Translations under genes and position numbers: made by a program
Shown: in pieces, positions 55,630 through 64,000 of the stretch
How positions within the stretch are numbered: the stretch's first letter is position 1
Layout: every line of letters starts with the position of its first letter
Assembly (NCBI GenBank): GCA_038030265.1
Contig: CM075942.1
Location: forward strand, 43,924,751 to 43,988,750
Source: Corythucha ciliata
Lineage: Eukaryota > Arthropoda > Insecta > Hemiptera > Tingidae
Length of the DNA stretch: 64,000 nt
Reading direction: 5' to 3'
Notes under the pieces: generated by a model
The model's database searches: none
What the model saw: the letters and a program-made list of their open reading frames with translations, nothing else
What the model was told of the DNA's origin: nothing

Positions 55630-57045
55630 CTACTTGAATATTCTCATAACTAAGTAACCACCGAATCAGTTTTTGTTAGAAAAAAAGTATCCGTTTCGAC
55701 GGACACGTTAGGAAAGTCGTCTGTGAGTGTGTGAGTACCCTTACCAAAGTTATCCTTATCAGTTTTTTAGCTAGAGAACCTATAGTTACACACAGGTACG
55801 CCATATGTGGTCCTCTAGAGTGGGGAGGACTTGTGATTGGCTGGTCAGCTTAACCTACACGATAGGAGCAGCGAATGAGAGATATCAAATCTGTTTGATC
55901 CTCATATGAAGGGGGAACCATACAAGGCGACTGTCGGTACTCGTAGGAACTTATTGTATATAGAGCCTTATATTAGCAGGCTGAGTAGCTCATTTTGTCA
56001 ATAATTCAGGAAATATGATTGTAGTGCAAATTATAATCATATTCGTTCATGTCGCGTAAGATACCTTCATGAATTACTAATACCGTCACTTGAATTTACA
56101 AAAGTACTTGCTCCATGCCCCCAACTATTCTTTTTATTCCGACAACTGCAATTTTAGGCTAAAAAGTGACATGAGAGTATATATGGCAAAGAGTGTTATG
56201 AATGGGGAGCAGTTTGTTCCTATTCCACTCAATTTATCCACCAGTCAGTCATTATTTAACTTTCAGTCAACTTTAGAATTATTTCTGACGCACAGTCACA
56301 GATCAGTGGATCAGTTTTCACTTCATCTAAAAAAATTCCGTTCGTATGCGTTATAGTTTTCTCTTTCTAAGTGAAGTCTTATGTGTTACGTGTTTTTTTA
56401 AAATAAACTTCCTCTTTTCTCGATTTACCGGTTATACACACCAGTGTATAATTTTTCACCTTCCCCCTCCCTTCTCCCGCAAAACGATTCGCTGTTCGCA
56501 CAATGTGATGCATTTTCAAATCATTCAGAGGATCTAAAGTTGGCCTGTTCATGTTGAGCGTGCCAGGCAACGCTTGCGTTTAAGAGGAGAGGGGAAAAAA
56601 TGAAAATTGTGAAGGAGAAGAGGGAAATTGATTGCCTCCACCATTACTACACTTAAAACTTACTAAAAGGGATGAGGGAGCATTTCTCTGAAGCCGCCTT
56701 ATTGGAAATTGACGGAGTAAAGTCTCTGGAGTAATGAGGAGCGATACAAAAAATCTGTTTCATCAGTATAGAGAGGATGACGAAAAAAATGCTATTAGCT
56801 ATAGCCATTTTTTTTTCTAGATGAATGATGCGACAATTTCGTGAACATCTTGAGAAGAGAAGAACAGGTTATCATTGCTGTTTGCTGCACATCAATTGGC
56901 AGCTTTCAGTGTTAACCAAGAATTCAGAATTCTAATTTAGGTCTCTTGACGGAATCGTCAACTTTCTTCTCTTTTTTCATAACTGAGTAGGTACATAGTT
57001 TAAGAAATACTTGACAAAAATCGAGCGTCTTACTTGTGTTATGGT
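55630..57045. other. No gene recognised
   Basis: AT-rich DNA. A frame at 56090-56356 is open but shows no known motif and no convincing splice sites. Confidence 0.35.
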
Positions 57046-57243
57046 ATGTCTGTTCGCGAACCTGCTCTGGGGCGCACTAGTGCGCACCAGTGCACCACAA
57101 AAGCGTTCGCGAGAAATTTGGGCAGGTTAGTGTAAACATGAGGGGGTGAGAAGGGGCTTTAGGTTACAGAGAAGGTAACACGGCTGTTTGCGTTCTGCCC
57201 TGCTCTACACAACACTTTTTCTTTGCGAACAGACATATTATGT
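57046..57243. mobile_element. MITE with GTCTGTTCGCGAA ends, copy 1
   Basis: TATGTCTGTTCGCGAAC near 57046 is inverted as TTTGCGAACAGACATA near 57224. TTATG appears on both flanks and may be the target duplication. The interior has GTGCGCACCAGTGCACCA palindromic text. Relative at 60073-60438. Confidence 0.7.
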
Positions 57244-57996
57244 TAAGCCCAGTCTACACTGACAAACTTGGCGCGTCCCCACTTTTCAAACCTTTGGTCA
57301 AGCAATCAATCATTCAGTGTTTTCCAAGAAGCAATGGAGGGAGCATGTGTGCTCTAAGCTAAAGCCAAGGCATGAGGCCTAAATGGACCACACTGTTGTG
57401 TTTGCCGAGTAAGGCCACCTCCAACTCACCATCCTTAACTTTTGCTCCCTCGGATACCGAAGGTAGAAAGAAATGTGTCTGCTCGTTTCTAGAGGTGGAC
57501 AATTTGTTGGTTCGCATCGGGAACGGACACGAGATAAGAGTTGGGTTATATTACCTCCAAATTCTAACTTGGTGGGCCACTGACTGTGGTATCGTAATGG
57601 AAATGCATAGCCGGTGTTACTGTTTTTCTATTATTTCGCGTAAATTTTGGGTTTTTCTCATATTTGGAGATCGGTGGGCATTTGCCGGAGTTAATAAATC
57701 GCTTTAAAAAAGTGTCAATGAGTGCTTAAATTTTGAAAAATCGTGTAACTAACGCTACATCCTAGTGGTTTTTAGGCCTTTAGAGTCGTAGATATTTATT
57801 TTCGAGAATTCCTAGCAAATCGCTCTGTGTGGCTTCGGGTTAACTCTCTCTGCGTAAAAGTACTTGTTAAAAATATCTCACGATTTTATTTATTTATTGA
57901 TTGCTTCGAAGTTGTCAAAATCCCTCTAACAAGGTAGTCTCCTTCTAACATATTTCTAATAATAAGCATGCAATGACTGTTGAATTCCTTGTACGA

Positions 57997-58245
57997 ATCG
58001 TTACTCAAGGATCCGTTATGATTATTTCCGAAGCATACAAAGGTCATTCCAGTGAAAAAATTATCGCTGAAAATTGCAGCACCCTTGATCGACTAATTCC
58101 GGGAGACTTACTGCTGGGCGATCGTTGTTTTCACATACATGATCAGGTCAACCGTCACATGGCTGAAGTTTATGTACCTCCTTTCACCAAGGGGGTAAAC
58201 CAATTAAACCCTGTAGATGTCGAAAAGTGTCAAATTGCAGAAATC
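57997..58245 (+). pseudogene. DDE_Tnp_4-type transposase fragment
   Basis: The frame reads 'GSVMIISEAYKGHSSEKII', then 'LIPGDLLLGDRCFHIHDQVN' and 'VYVPPFTKGVNQLNP'. This is the second-Asp region of the DDE_Tnp_4 transposases of the ISL2EU/PIF-like group, often linked to THAP domains in animals ('LLPGD..L.DRGF', then 'P.FTKGK.QL'). The reading diverges after 'VEKCQIAEI', before the usual '.HVER' Glu, so the third acid is lost. The N-terminal part is also missing. It lies tail-on to the minus-strand fragment that starts at 59042. Confidence 0.7.
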
Positions 58246-58267
58246 ACATCATGCTTATTTACCTTAC

Positions 58268-59042
58268 CGGTGACAACAATGAGATTGTTCATTATGACGG
58301 GTCCGATGGATTTTACGAACCCCGATTTGAAATTGGTGTATGACTCCAAGGTTTTGTAGCTCTTGAATTGCTCCATCGTATAAGCACTCACACCGAAGAC
58401 CAAATAATTGACGAAGTCCTTGTTGAAGGAGGAAAGTGACGTGCATCCGAGGAGTAATCATCAATTCTTCGAACAAAAATTTGAAAATTGCAATTACCCC
58501 ACGATCTCCGATCAAAATTGTAAAGGAACGTTAAGCCCTATTCAGGGGAAATAATCTGAAAGTTTCCTTTATCGAATTAGCCATCTTAAGCGTAGAGGCC
58601 TTTCAAGCACAGACCCCAATATCTATCAAATAACTCTGCCTTAATTTTAAGCCTTAAGCTTCCATTATAAGGTCTTTGAATAAGGCCGGTCGCCCACTGG
58701 AAGCGTTTTCGAGCGGCTCTACAACGAGCGTACATCTCAAAGCCTTAAATTGAATTGACTGCAGCTAAGCCTGCAGTGGACGATGTCACATCCAATTTGA
58801 GCCTTTGGGATGAACGCTCGTTGTAGCGTCGCTCGAAAACGCTTCCAGTGGAAGACAGATCCAAGGCCCCTAAATACGAACGAATAAGGAAAAAACAAAT
58901 TCCATCAACAATGATTCAATAAATAAGGAGCTTACAATCTTACAAGTGGGTCGACACCAAGTGCAGTTATTTTGGCATGGTAACGCTCTCGGAGAGCATC
59001 GACAAGGCTTTCAGCGTATGAGCTTAGCTTTGTGGGGTCCAT
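58268..59042 (-). CDS. YqaJ/SWIM-type protein of the ISL2EU class, first two exons (partial)
   Basis: Exon 1 (59042-58944, 33 codons) starts MDPTKLSSYAESLVDALRER and ends GVDPL at CTT|GTAAGA. Exon 2 (58418-58268) has acceptor CCTTCAACAAG and donor G|GTAAGG. It reads 'DFVNYLVFGVSAYTMEQFKS' and 'YKTLESYTNFKSGFVKS', which fits the conserved 'D.VNYLVF....T...LK.YKSLEAYN.F..GWV' block found before the SWIM and YqaJ domains in proteins carried by ISL2EU-type elements and relatives. Both sides of the intron are phase 0. Later exons are not found, since 58245 and below is the opposed transposase fragment. It may be the accessory gene of a decayed transposon or a domesticated copy. Confidence 0.6.
58693..58852. 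mobile_element. Foldback MITE in the intron of the YqaJ/SWIM-type gene
   Basis: CACTGGAAGCGTTTTCGAGC near 58694 is inverted as GCTCGAAAACGCTTCCAGTG ending 58852. CTACAACGAGCGT pairs with ACGCTCGTTGTAG. The arms are about 37 bp and the middle 85 bp. Confidence 0.75.
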
Positions 59043-59411
59043 TTCACTTCAAAATAATTATATAAAGTCACAGGAGGGAACTTTATAATAAGAAAAATGA
59101 CTTTCTCTTAAAATTCTCTATACGAAGACACAGCAAGCTGCCCACCAAATTAGAATTTTTACTCTTATCAGTGAAGGTTAGGCATTCGTGTCCGCTCTCG
59201 ATAAAGCGTTTCTGAGAATTCTGAACTGAACGTTATTAGCGATGTCTCCTTCACTATATTATAAAATGTATTATTTACCAAACACGTTATCAACTAGGTA
59301 CATACCTACTTATTCACCCTCAGGGCATGTGCAACTAAACATTCAAGGGAGTAACAGAAAACAACCATGTTAACAACAATAAAACGGCCTTTAAATGTGA
59401 ACTGTCAAAGT
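59043..59411. other. 5' flank of the minus-strand YqaJ/SWIM-type exon
   Basis: AT-rich DNA. A promoter for the minus-strand gene would lie here, but none can be placed by motif. Confidence 0.3.
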
Positions 59412-59804
59412 GGGGTTTCAAGCGAGTTTCCTCGACCCCTTCCCAGTCGCCCCTCGCCCAAACTTTGCACATAAATTTTGGCTTCATTTCTGCACCAATA
59501 TTTGATTTCCAAGTCTTATTTTAATCTTCAGGAAGTTCTACAGTGACGTTAGATCTTGCTTTTCCAAATTTCATCCCTGAAATTACCTTGAAACACATTT
59601 GAATTCTAAAGTGTTTTGGGGTTATTTTAGGGGAAAAAATTGAAAAAGCAAGATCTAACATCACTGTAGAACTTCCTGAAGATTAAAATAAGACTTTGAA
59701 ATTGAATATTGATGCAGAAATGGAGCCAAAATTTATGTGCGAAGTTTAGGCGAGGGCTGACTGGGAAGGGGTCGAGGAAACCCGCCTGGAACCCCCCCCC
59801 CCCC
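59412..59804. mobile_element. Foldback MITE family M1, copy 2 (full)
   Basis: GGGGTTTCAAGCGAGTTTCC at the left is inverted at the right as GTCGAGGAAACCCGCCTGGA...CCCC. The arms are about 170 bp and pair through CTTCCCAGTC/GACTGGGAAG, CCTGAA/TTCAGG-type segments and GTGACGTTAGATCTTGC/GCAAGATCTAACATCAC. It is the fuller relative of 868-1146 at the other end of the window. Confidence 0.8.
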
Positions 59805-59878
59805 GTATCAAATGAAATATGTGTAATGCTATTGCTATTTCGCTCAACGGATGTTGCCATGACAAGAGAACCTTTACT

Positions 59879-60457
59879 ACCAGGTGAACTCTCGGCCATT
59901 TTGGGGTAGATAAAAGCTCCATTCGTTTGTCAGTCCCGAACTACTCCGAGCAGCACGAGATTTTTTAACCTCGCGGGTTATCATGTGGAATAACAGGGGA
60001 AAAATGATGAAAGGTTAGTACTTTCAGTGCTGCTAGTACAGCCCCGGACGACAAACGAACAGAGCTAATATTAGGTCTGTTCGCGAAGCTACACTAGGTT
60101 GCCCGAGGGTACACTCGGGCGCCCGAAAAGCGTTCGCGAGCAGACGAGTGTAGTTAGTGTAGCGAGTGTAGGGCGTTCGCGATGAGTTCAGAGCTACTCT
60201 GGGCTGCCCGAAGTTACTCCAATTTTTTGTTATAAATTGATAACTCTTATCTAACATGCACAGAAATATGCAGAATACATGCAGAAATATCACGACTGTT
60301 ATGAATTTACACTGGCTGCTCTGAAAGCTTTCGTGTAACAAAAAAATCCTCGCTGCCTTCGCCTACACCAGCTACCCCAACCTGCCCTACACTACACTAC
60401 ACTACACTACCCTACACTTTTTCTCCGCGAACAGACCTTTTATCTACCCCAATATGG
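59879..60457. repeat. Inverted repeat CCATTTTGGGGTAGATAAAAG around a MITE
   Basis: CATTTTGGGGTAGATAAAAG near 59879 is inverted as CTTTTATCTACCCCAATATG near 60437. The right arm directly touches the end of the MITE at 60073-60438, so the MITE is inside a larger foldback. Confidence 0.6.
60073..60438. mobile_element. MITE with GGTCTGTTCGCGAA ends, copy 2
   Basis: AGGTCTGTTCGCGAAGC near 60073 is inverted as CTCCGCGAACAGACCT near 60422. GCGTTCGCGA recurs inside (near 60129 and 60172). It carries a (ACTAC)n microsatellite at 60385-60412. Related to 57046-57243. Confidence 0.75.
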
Positions 60458-60844
60458 AGGACGGGTTCGCTCGGTTGTATAGTTACCTTAGCCATGTCAG
60501 CTCAAAATCGTAAGCTCGGTGCACACGATGTATTTTTCGAAGTATGTTTACATGCAGGGTGAACAAAAAACATGTGATTCCTGGTGACCGGATGGTTTTT
60601 TAAAACAGGCAATCCTCCTTCAAAAAATGCATCGTATGCATGGGGCTTTAGTAGTAGTAGATTGGATTTGAAGCCACTTTGAAAGTTCTTAGTTACATAC
60701 CCTGAAGATGACTCCATATGCAGTTGAAGGACGGTCGTTTGGTTGAAATAATAAATCAACAATGAACAGGACAACGCTAATTAATTACTTTCCTAAATCG
60801 CGTAACGTCCCTCCTGCAAGTTGCGAAAACCGTGAATTTCTGAT

Positions 60845-61020
60845 TCTTTAATTTTATCTATGGAATTAGCGCTATTCGTCAATTTTCAGCTGCGGAAAAG
60901 GCCCGTAAATATGTTTCAATTTTAGCCGCAAACTATAGCGCTTTTTCTCAATTCTATTCGCGAATTAGCGTATTTTCAATTTTAGCATCCAATTAGCGCC
61001 TTTTCTTCATTTCAACCGAG
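60845..61020 (-). repeat. Degenerate ~30-bp minisatellite, locus 3 (opposite orientation)
   Basis: ATTAGCGCTATTCGTCAATT, TTTTAGCCGCAAACTATAGC, CGCGAATTAGCGTATTTTCA and ATTTTAGCATCCAATTAGCG are reverse-complement variants of the unit at 1350-1535 and 33640-34046. Confidence 0.55.
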
Positions 61021-61199
61021 AATCAGGGTTTACCACTATGTCGTGGGGGTCCTTGCCCCCGCGCCACTGGATAACTCACCTCCACATGGCGTAGAGAGGA
61101 GTCACACAGGGATCGTTTGTGTCCAGCGAAGCCTAGTGATCACTAGCTTCACTAGCCCCATCACGCCTTGAACAGTCCCAACGGACAAACCGTTTACAT

Positions 61200-61410
61200 T
61201 AACGCTCGGCTTGAAAGTTGAAACGCTTAGTCGCTTACAGCCCTCCACATCGAAGCCCTGAAGGTGCGCCCTGTCGTGGCCATGGCCGCCTTAGCGTCTC
61301 TGCTGGGTTCCATGATGAGGCGTTCCGAACGTGGCCTGTCTTGCAGCGTTGTCAGGCCAACATGCCCCGGAACCCACGTAAACACGACATCCTCACTTTA
61401 AGGATAATAT
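61200..61410 (-). pseudogene. LINE RNase H-domain fragment
   Basis: On the minus strand the frame at about 61389-61353 reads VVFTWVPGHVGL, the 'W.PGH.G..GNE.AD' motif of the RNase H domain carried by I/R1-type non-LTR retrotransposons and relatives. After it the expected 'GNE.AD' is altered and the remaining frame is Arg/Ala-rich. The GC-rich block continues to about 61050 without clear motifs. It is a fossil fragment; other RNase H-bearing elements are possible. Confidence 0.5.
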
Positions 61411-61858
61411 CAGGCCTTCCCCCGTACAGAATCTCCTCGAGCCACCACAATGCATTTTTGAAAGTATAAGCGTTCGTGTATAATTGCGATGGAAGTTCCT
61501 ATAAGTAAGGATACGCGAGGATTTGCTTGTATACTGCAATTTTGTATGATAGGGAATTGCTCAAAATGTCGTTGACCCGAAAAATTAATCGAATTTTGTA
61601 CACTTCTAAAATCGCTAGAAACTTCTGAGACATTCGTCATCTGTGACGGTCCATGGTTTATATTTTACCTCATTGAGTCATTTGGTCATGCGAATTGGAA
61701 AGCTAACCGGGTTTCCAGGAGGAAATATCTTCAGTTCTCCCGTATTATTGTGGAAAAGTCATGGCTTGTCTAATTTCTATTCATCTTGACTGTGGGAAAT
61801 TTACGCCCTTGCCCTTAATGCAGTTGTTTTATTGTTTTGTTTTTTTGTCCTTCTCCAG

Positions 61859-62043
61859 TTCGATATTACCTAGAAACTTGACCAACGACGGATTAATCGC
61901 TGTTCTGGGGGTTATTTTCGATTATATACCAGTAAACGAGCCATGCGTTCATGATGAACGATATACGAAATCTTTAAATGCAATGATGCGAAACACAATA
62001 GCTATATTTGCTAAACAAAATAATATGGGTCACCAGTTTCTTC
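61859..62043 (+). CDS. Candidate internal coding exon, family unknown
   Basis: A strong pyrimidine tract (TTTTTTTGTCCTTCTCCAG) precedes the frame 'SILPRNLTNDGLIAVLGVIF', 'DYIPVNEPCVHDERYTKSLN', 'AMMRNTIAIFAKQNNMGHQF', open from the acceptor in phase 2. Two weak donors are possible: GTGTAA at 62044, which leaves phase 1 and fits the exon at 63461, or GTAAAG at 62046, which leaves phase 0. Unspliced, the frame ends at 62072. The composition looks like a folded protein, but I recognise no domain. Confidence 0.4.
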
Positions 62044-62357
62044 GTGTAAAGGGAGACACTTCTGCTTTTTAACCGTGAAAGTGATTACTCCCGGGGCCTG
62101 GCTTCTATTTTTTTTAACCCTGTCGTTCCGATTATAATTGATTTGACTAGCGTGACTTACAAAATAGGGGGGAGTAAATCATAACAAAATCTTGGTAAGG
62201 ACAACAGAGATTTTATGTGTGCCCCCCCTCTCCATCAACCGATTTTTAAAACTTTGAACCCGCTTTTCATGCCCGTCCATCAAGAAACGGACAAATATAA
62301 AGAGTGATCATTCAACGGCAAACGTACACGGGGTTAAGCGCCTAAGAGCATGGAAAT

Positions 62358-62493
62358 ACCTACCAAGGAAGTCACTTTTTTCCTTGTCGTCTTGAAAATC
62401 ATGGGGGCATACTGAGTCACATCCTCTAAGTGGGCGGAAACAAACCACAGGCTTGCGTTGTCGTTTAACTTGATGAGTCACAACATCTTTCAC
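62358..62493 (-). other. Open minus-strand frame with donor GTAGGT, function unknown
   Basis: The frame 'VKRQRKPVVCFRPLRGCDSV', then 'CPHDFQDDKEKSDFLG' ends at a donor CTTG|GTAGGTAT near 62360. It has three Cys and a mixed charged composition. No good acceptor or ATG precedes it. It lies on the strand opposite to the exon candidates on either side. Confidence 0.25.
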
Positions 62494-63460
62494 TTTTTAT
62501 CATTTCTAAGAGTTATGTATAGGAAAGGATCATCGTTTGAGGATGACCAAACGAATTCATAAGAGCAACACAAAAAAGAAGAAGGAAAGGCCGACTAAAT
62601 AGGTCCTTAACGAATCTTCATTCAGCAATGAAGTGGAAAAATTCAAGTTTTCAGGGGGATTATGATGGTCTATGTCGTGGAGAAGGTGATGTATGTCATG
62701 TCGTTCTGCAAACTCACTTGCAACATATTAATTTAGGTTTTTTTCGAGGTTACGTAAGGATTTTTCCATTAAAAATTACACTAATATACGGTATAAAGTA
62801 GAAAAAGTGAAAGGGGCCAGTTTCTCGGTCCGAGAATAATTATTACGAGCCTGGTGAAACTTATTTTAGATAGGTATCAAGTAAGATAAAATAACGATCT
62901 CGTCTCTCTGGCAAGGCGTACGCAACGTTTGGTTATCATATTCACCCCTAATGGTTCGTTTTTGTCCATGAGAGTTCGAAGCAGACAATGATTCGTTTGG
63001 TACGATTGGAATACAATTTTGGGAATTTTCTCTTATCGAAAAGGCCGCTGTACAGGCAATGAGAGGAAAATTCGTTAAGCTCCAGTCAATTCGTCTGTCG
63101 TTTAGCACAGTATTAACAACAAAAGAAAGGGTAGATAATAGGTTTCTCAACGTATTCTAATGTACATACTTCGAAATGCTGAATACAAATCTGATGTATC
63201 TACGTATGCCAACAACAAAATGACGGCTTCACTACGAAAATTGCAGAAAACACTATAACAGTGTCGCACTTTTCCCACTAAATCGCTTGTCGCCCGAAAA
63301 CTGCAAATGTTAGAGTTAAAAATGAAAGTAGACAAAACTTCCCTCACCATTCAATGTTCACTCTTGATGTTAAGAGTCAGTCACTTTTATATCTAATTCA
63401 TTTTTGTTTTTCGAAGTAAATACGCCTTTATTTTTATTGCTGAACATCAGTTTCTTTCAG

Positions 63461-63573
63461 CCGACGTCTTTGCATTGAAAGATTATATCGCTCATCACGA
63501 TTGCCTAAAAGGCGTAAGGCACGCTCATTGTACTCATCACGAAGGATACAATATTGAAAATTTCCAGACCTTT
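63461..63573 (+). CDS. Candidate internal coding exon, Cys/His-containing
   Basis: Acceptor CAGTTTCTTTCAG and donor TTT|GTAAGTT enclose 113 bp. Only one frame (entering in phase 1) is open: 'DVFALKDYIAHHDCLKGVRH' then 'AHCTHHEGYNIENFQTF', leaving phase 0. It would follow in phase on the 61859-62043 exon if that one uses its GTGTAA donor. Six His and two Cys lie close together, but the spacing matches no zinc site that I know. The gene would continue right of the window. Confidence 0.45.
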
Positions 63574-64000
63574 GTAAGTTGTAACGAGTCTCACGATTCT
63601 TTTTCCGGTTGATTGATGATGAATTTCTATTAAATTTTCTCGAAAATCGAAGCCAAAAAGAGCAAGACTCAAAAGATTTTGAAATAATATTGTTTAAGGT
63701 TAAGGCCTTTCAAATTCACAACTTAGTAAATGACAACTATGTTTTAGTGCGCGTGGCCCGCGTAAGGTAAGGTAAGGTGGAGAATCTAAAACGGGCTTCC
63801 TCCGCTATTAATCACTCGCCCTGCGGTTGCTGGCCCATGAAGGTAAAACGCTGGACGATTTCAAAACTCAGAAGTGAACAACTTTTAAACATAAAGAATA
63901 ATGTAATAGGTAGCTATTGTTTTAATGAATAGCCAAATTGATCAGACGCTAGAGAGAAAGGAAAAAATGCAGTAAATCAGTGCACAATGTGATAATTGGA
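63574..64000. other. No gene recognised
   Basis: Right edge of the window; possibly intron after the exon at 63461-63573. A short GTAAGGTAAGGTAAGGT simple repeat lies near 63762. Confidence 0.35.

Noticed and set aside
58264..58515. 83-codon minus-strand ORF beginning MIGDRGVIAIFKF
   Set aside because: It overlaps the YqaJ/SWIM-type exon 2 in another frame; the exon frame carries the conserved block.
62866..63150. 94-codon minus-strand ORF
   Set aside because: No recognised motif and no splice support.

Overview
The window looks like a repeat-rich piece of an arthropod nuclear genome, most probably an insect. The grounds are spliced genes with GT-AG introns, a ribosomal protein gene in five exons, AT-rich spacer DNA, and insect-type elements: an env-bearing errantivirus, a BEL/Pao element, Tc1/mariner relatives, THAP/DDE_Tnp_4 transposons and many foldback MITEs. 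I lean weakly towards a hemipteran, but nothing in the sequence proves that.

Layout. At 0-4 kb the only confidently recognised host genes sit head to head: a metaxin-2-like gene leaving on the minus strand (exons 2759-2636 and 2242-2075) and the complete ribosomal protein L23 (uL14) gene on the plus strand (2937-3760). Their start codons are 177 bp apart. At 4-14 kb there is a graveyard of old elements: a long-TIR element with CAGGGTG ends (4066-7987), a mariner-like transposase remnant, a Ty3/gypsy relic on the minus strand broken into pieces (8.3-13.8 kb), two blocks of GGTGGTCACACCC-type tandem repeat, and a THAP-domain exon fossil.

From about 14.7 to 32 kb lies a nested structure. A BEL/Pao retrotransposon on the plus strand is split by a LINE-containing insertion (15657-18531, flanks GCTT), by a full-length errantivirus (20063-29910, LTRs about 200 bp, flanks CCAG, intact env ORF, broken pol) and by a 404-bp Tc1/mariner-type element (31169-31572, flanks TA). 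The errantivirus leader is itself a tandem duplication of about 1.46 kb, and each copy carries an 841-bp DNA transposon with a THAP-like ORF. BEL reading frames resume across the insertions, which fixes the order of events.

From 32 to 48 kb there are a Penelope-like endonuclease fragment, degenerate minisatellite, MITEs and a near-identical tandem duplication of about 1.83 kb (34370-38027). From 48 to 64 kb most of the sequence is unexplained. It contains isolated exon candidates on the plus strand (48448-48482, 61859-62043, 63461-63573), a two-exon YqaJ/SWIM-family fragment on the minus strand (59042-58268) beside a truncated DDE_Tnp_4 transposase, a LINE RNase H fragment and several foldback MITEs. 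Only RpL23 and the metaxin exons are confident host genes. The rest is mobile DNA, fossils or candidates stated as such.
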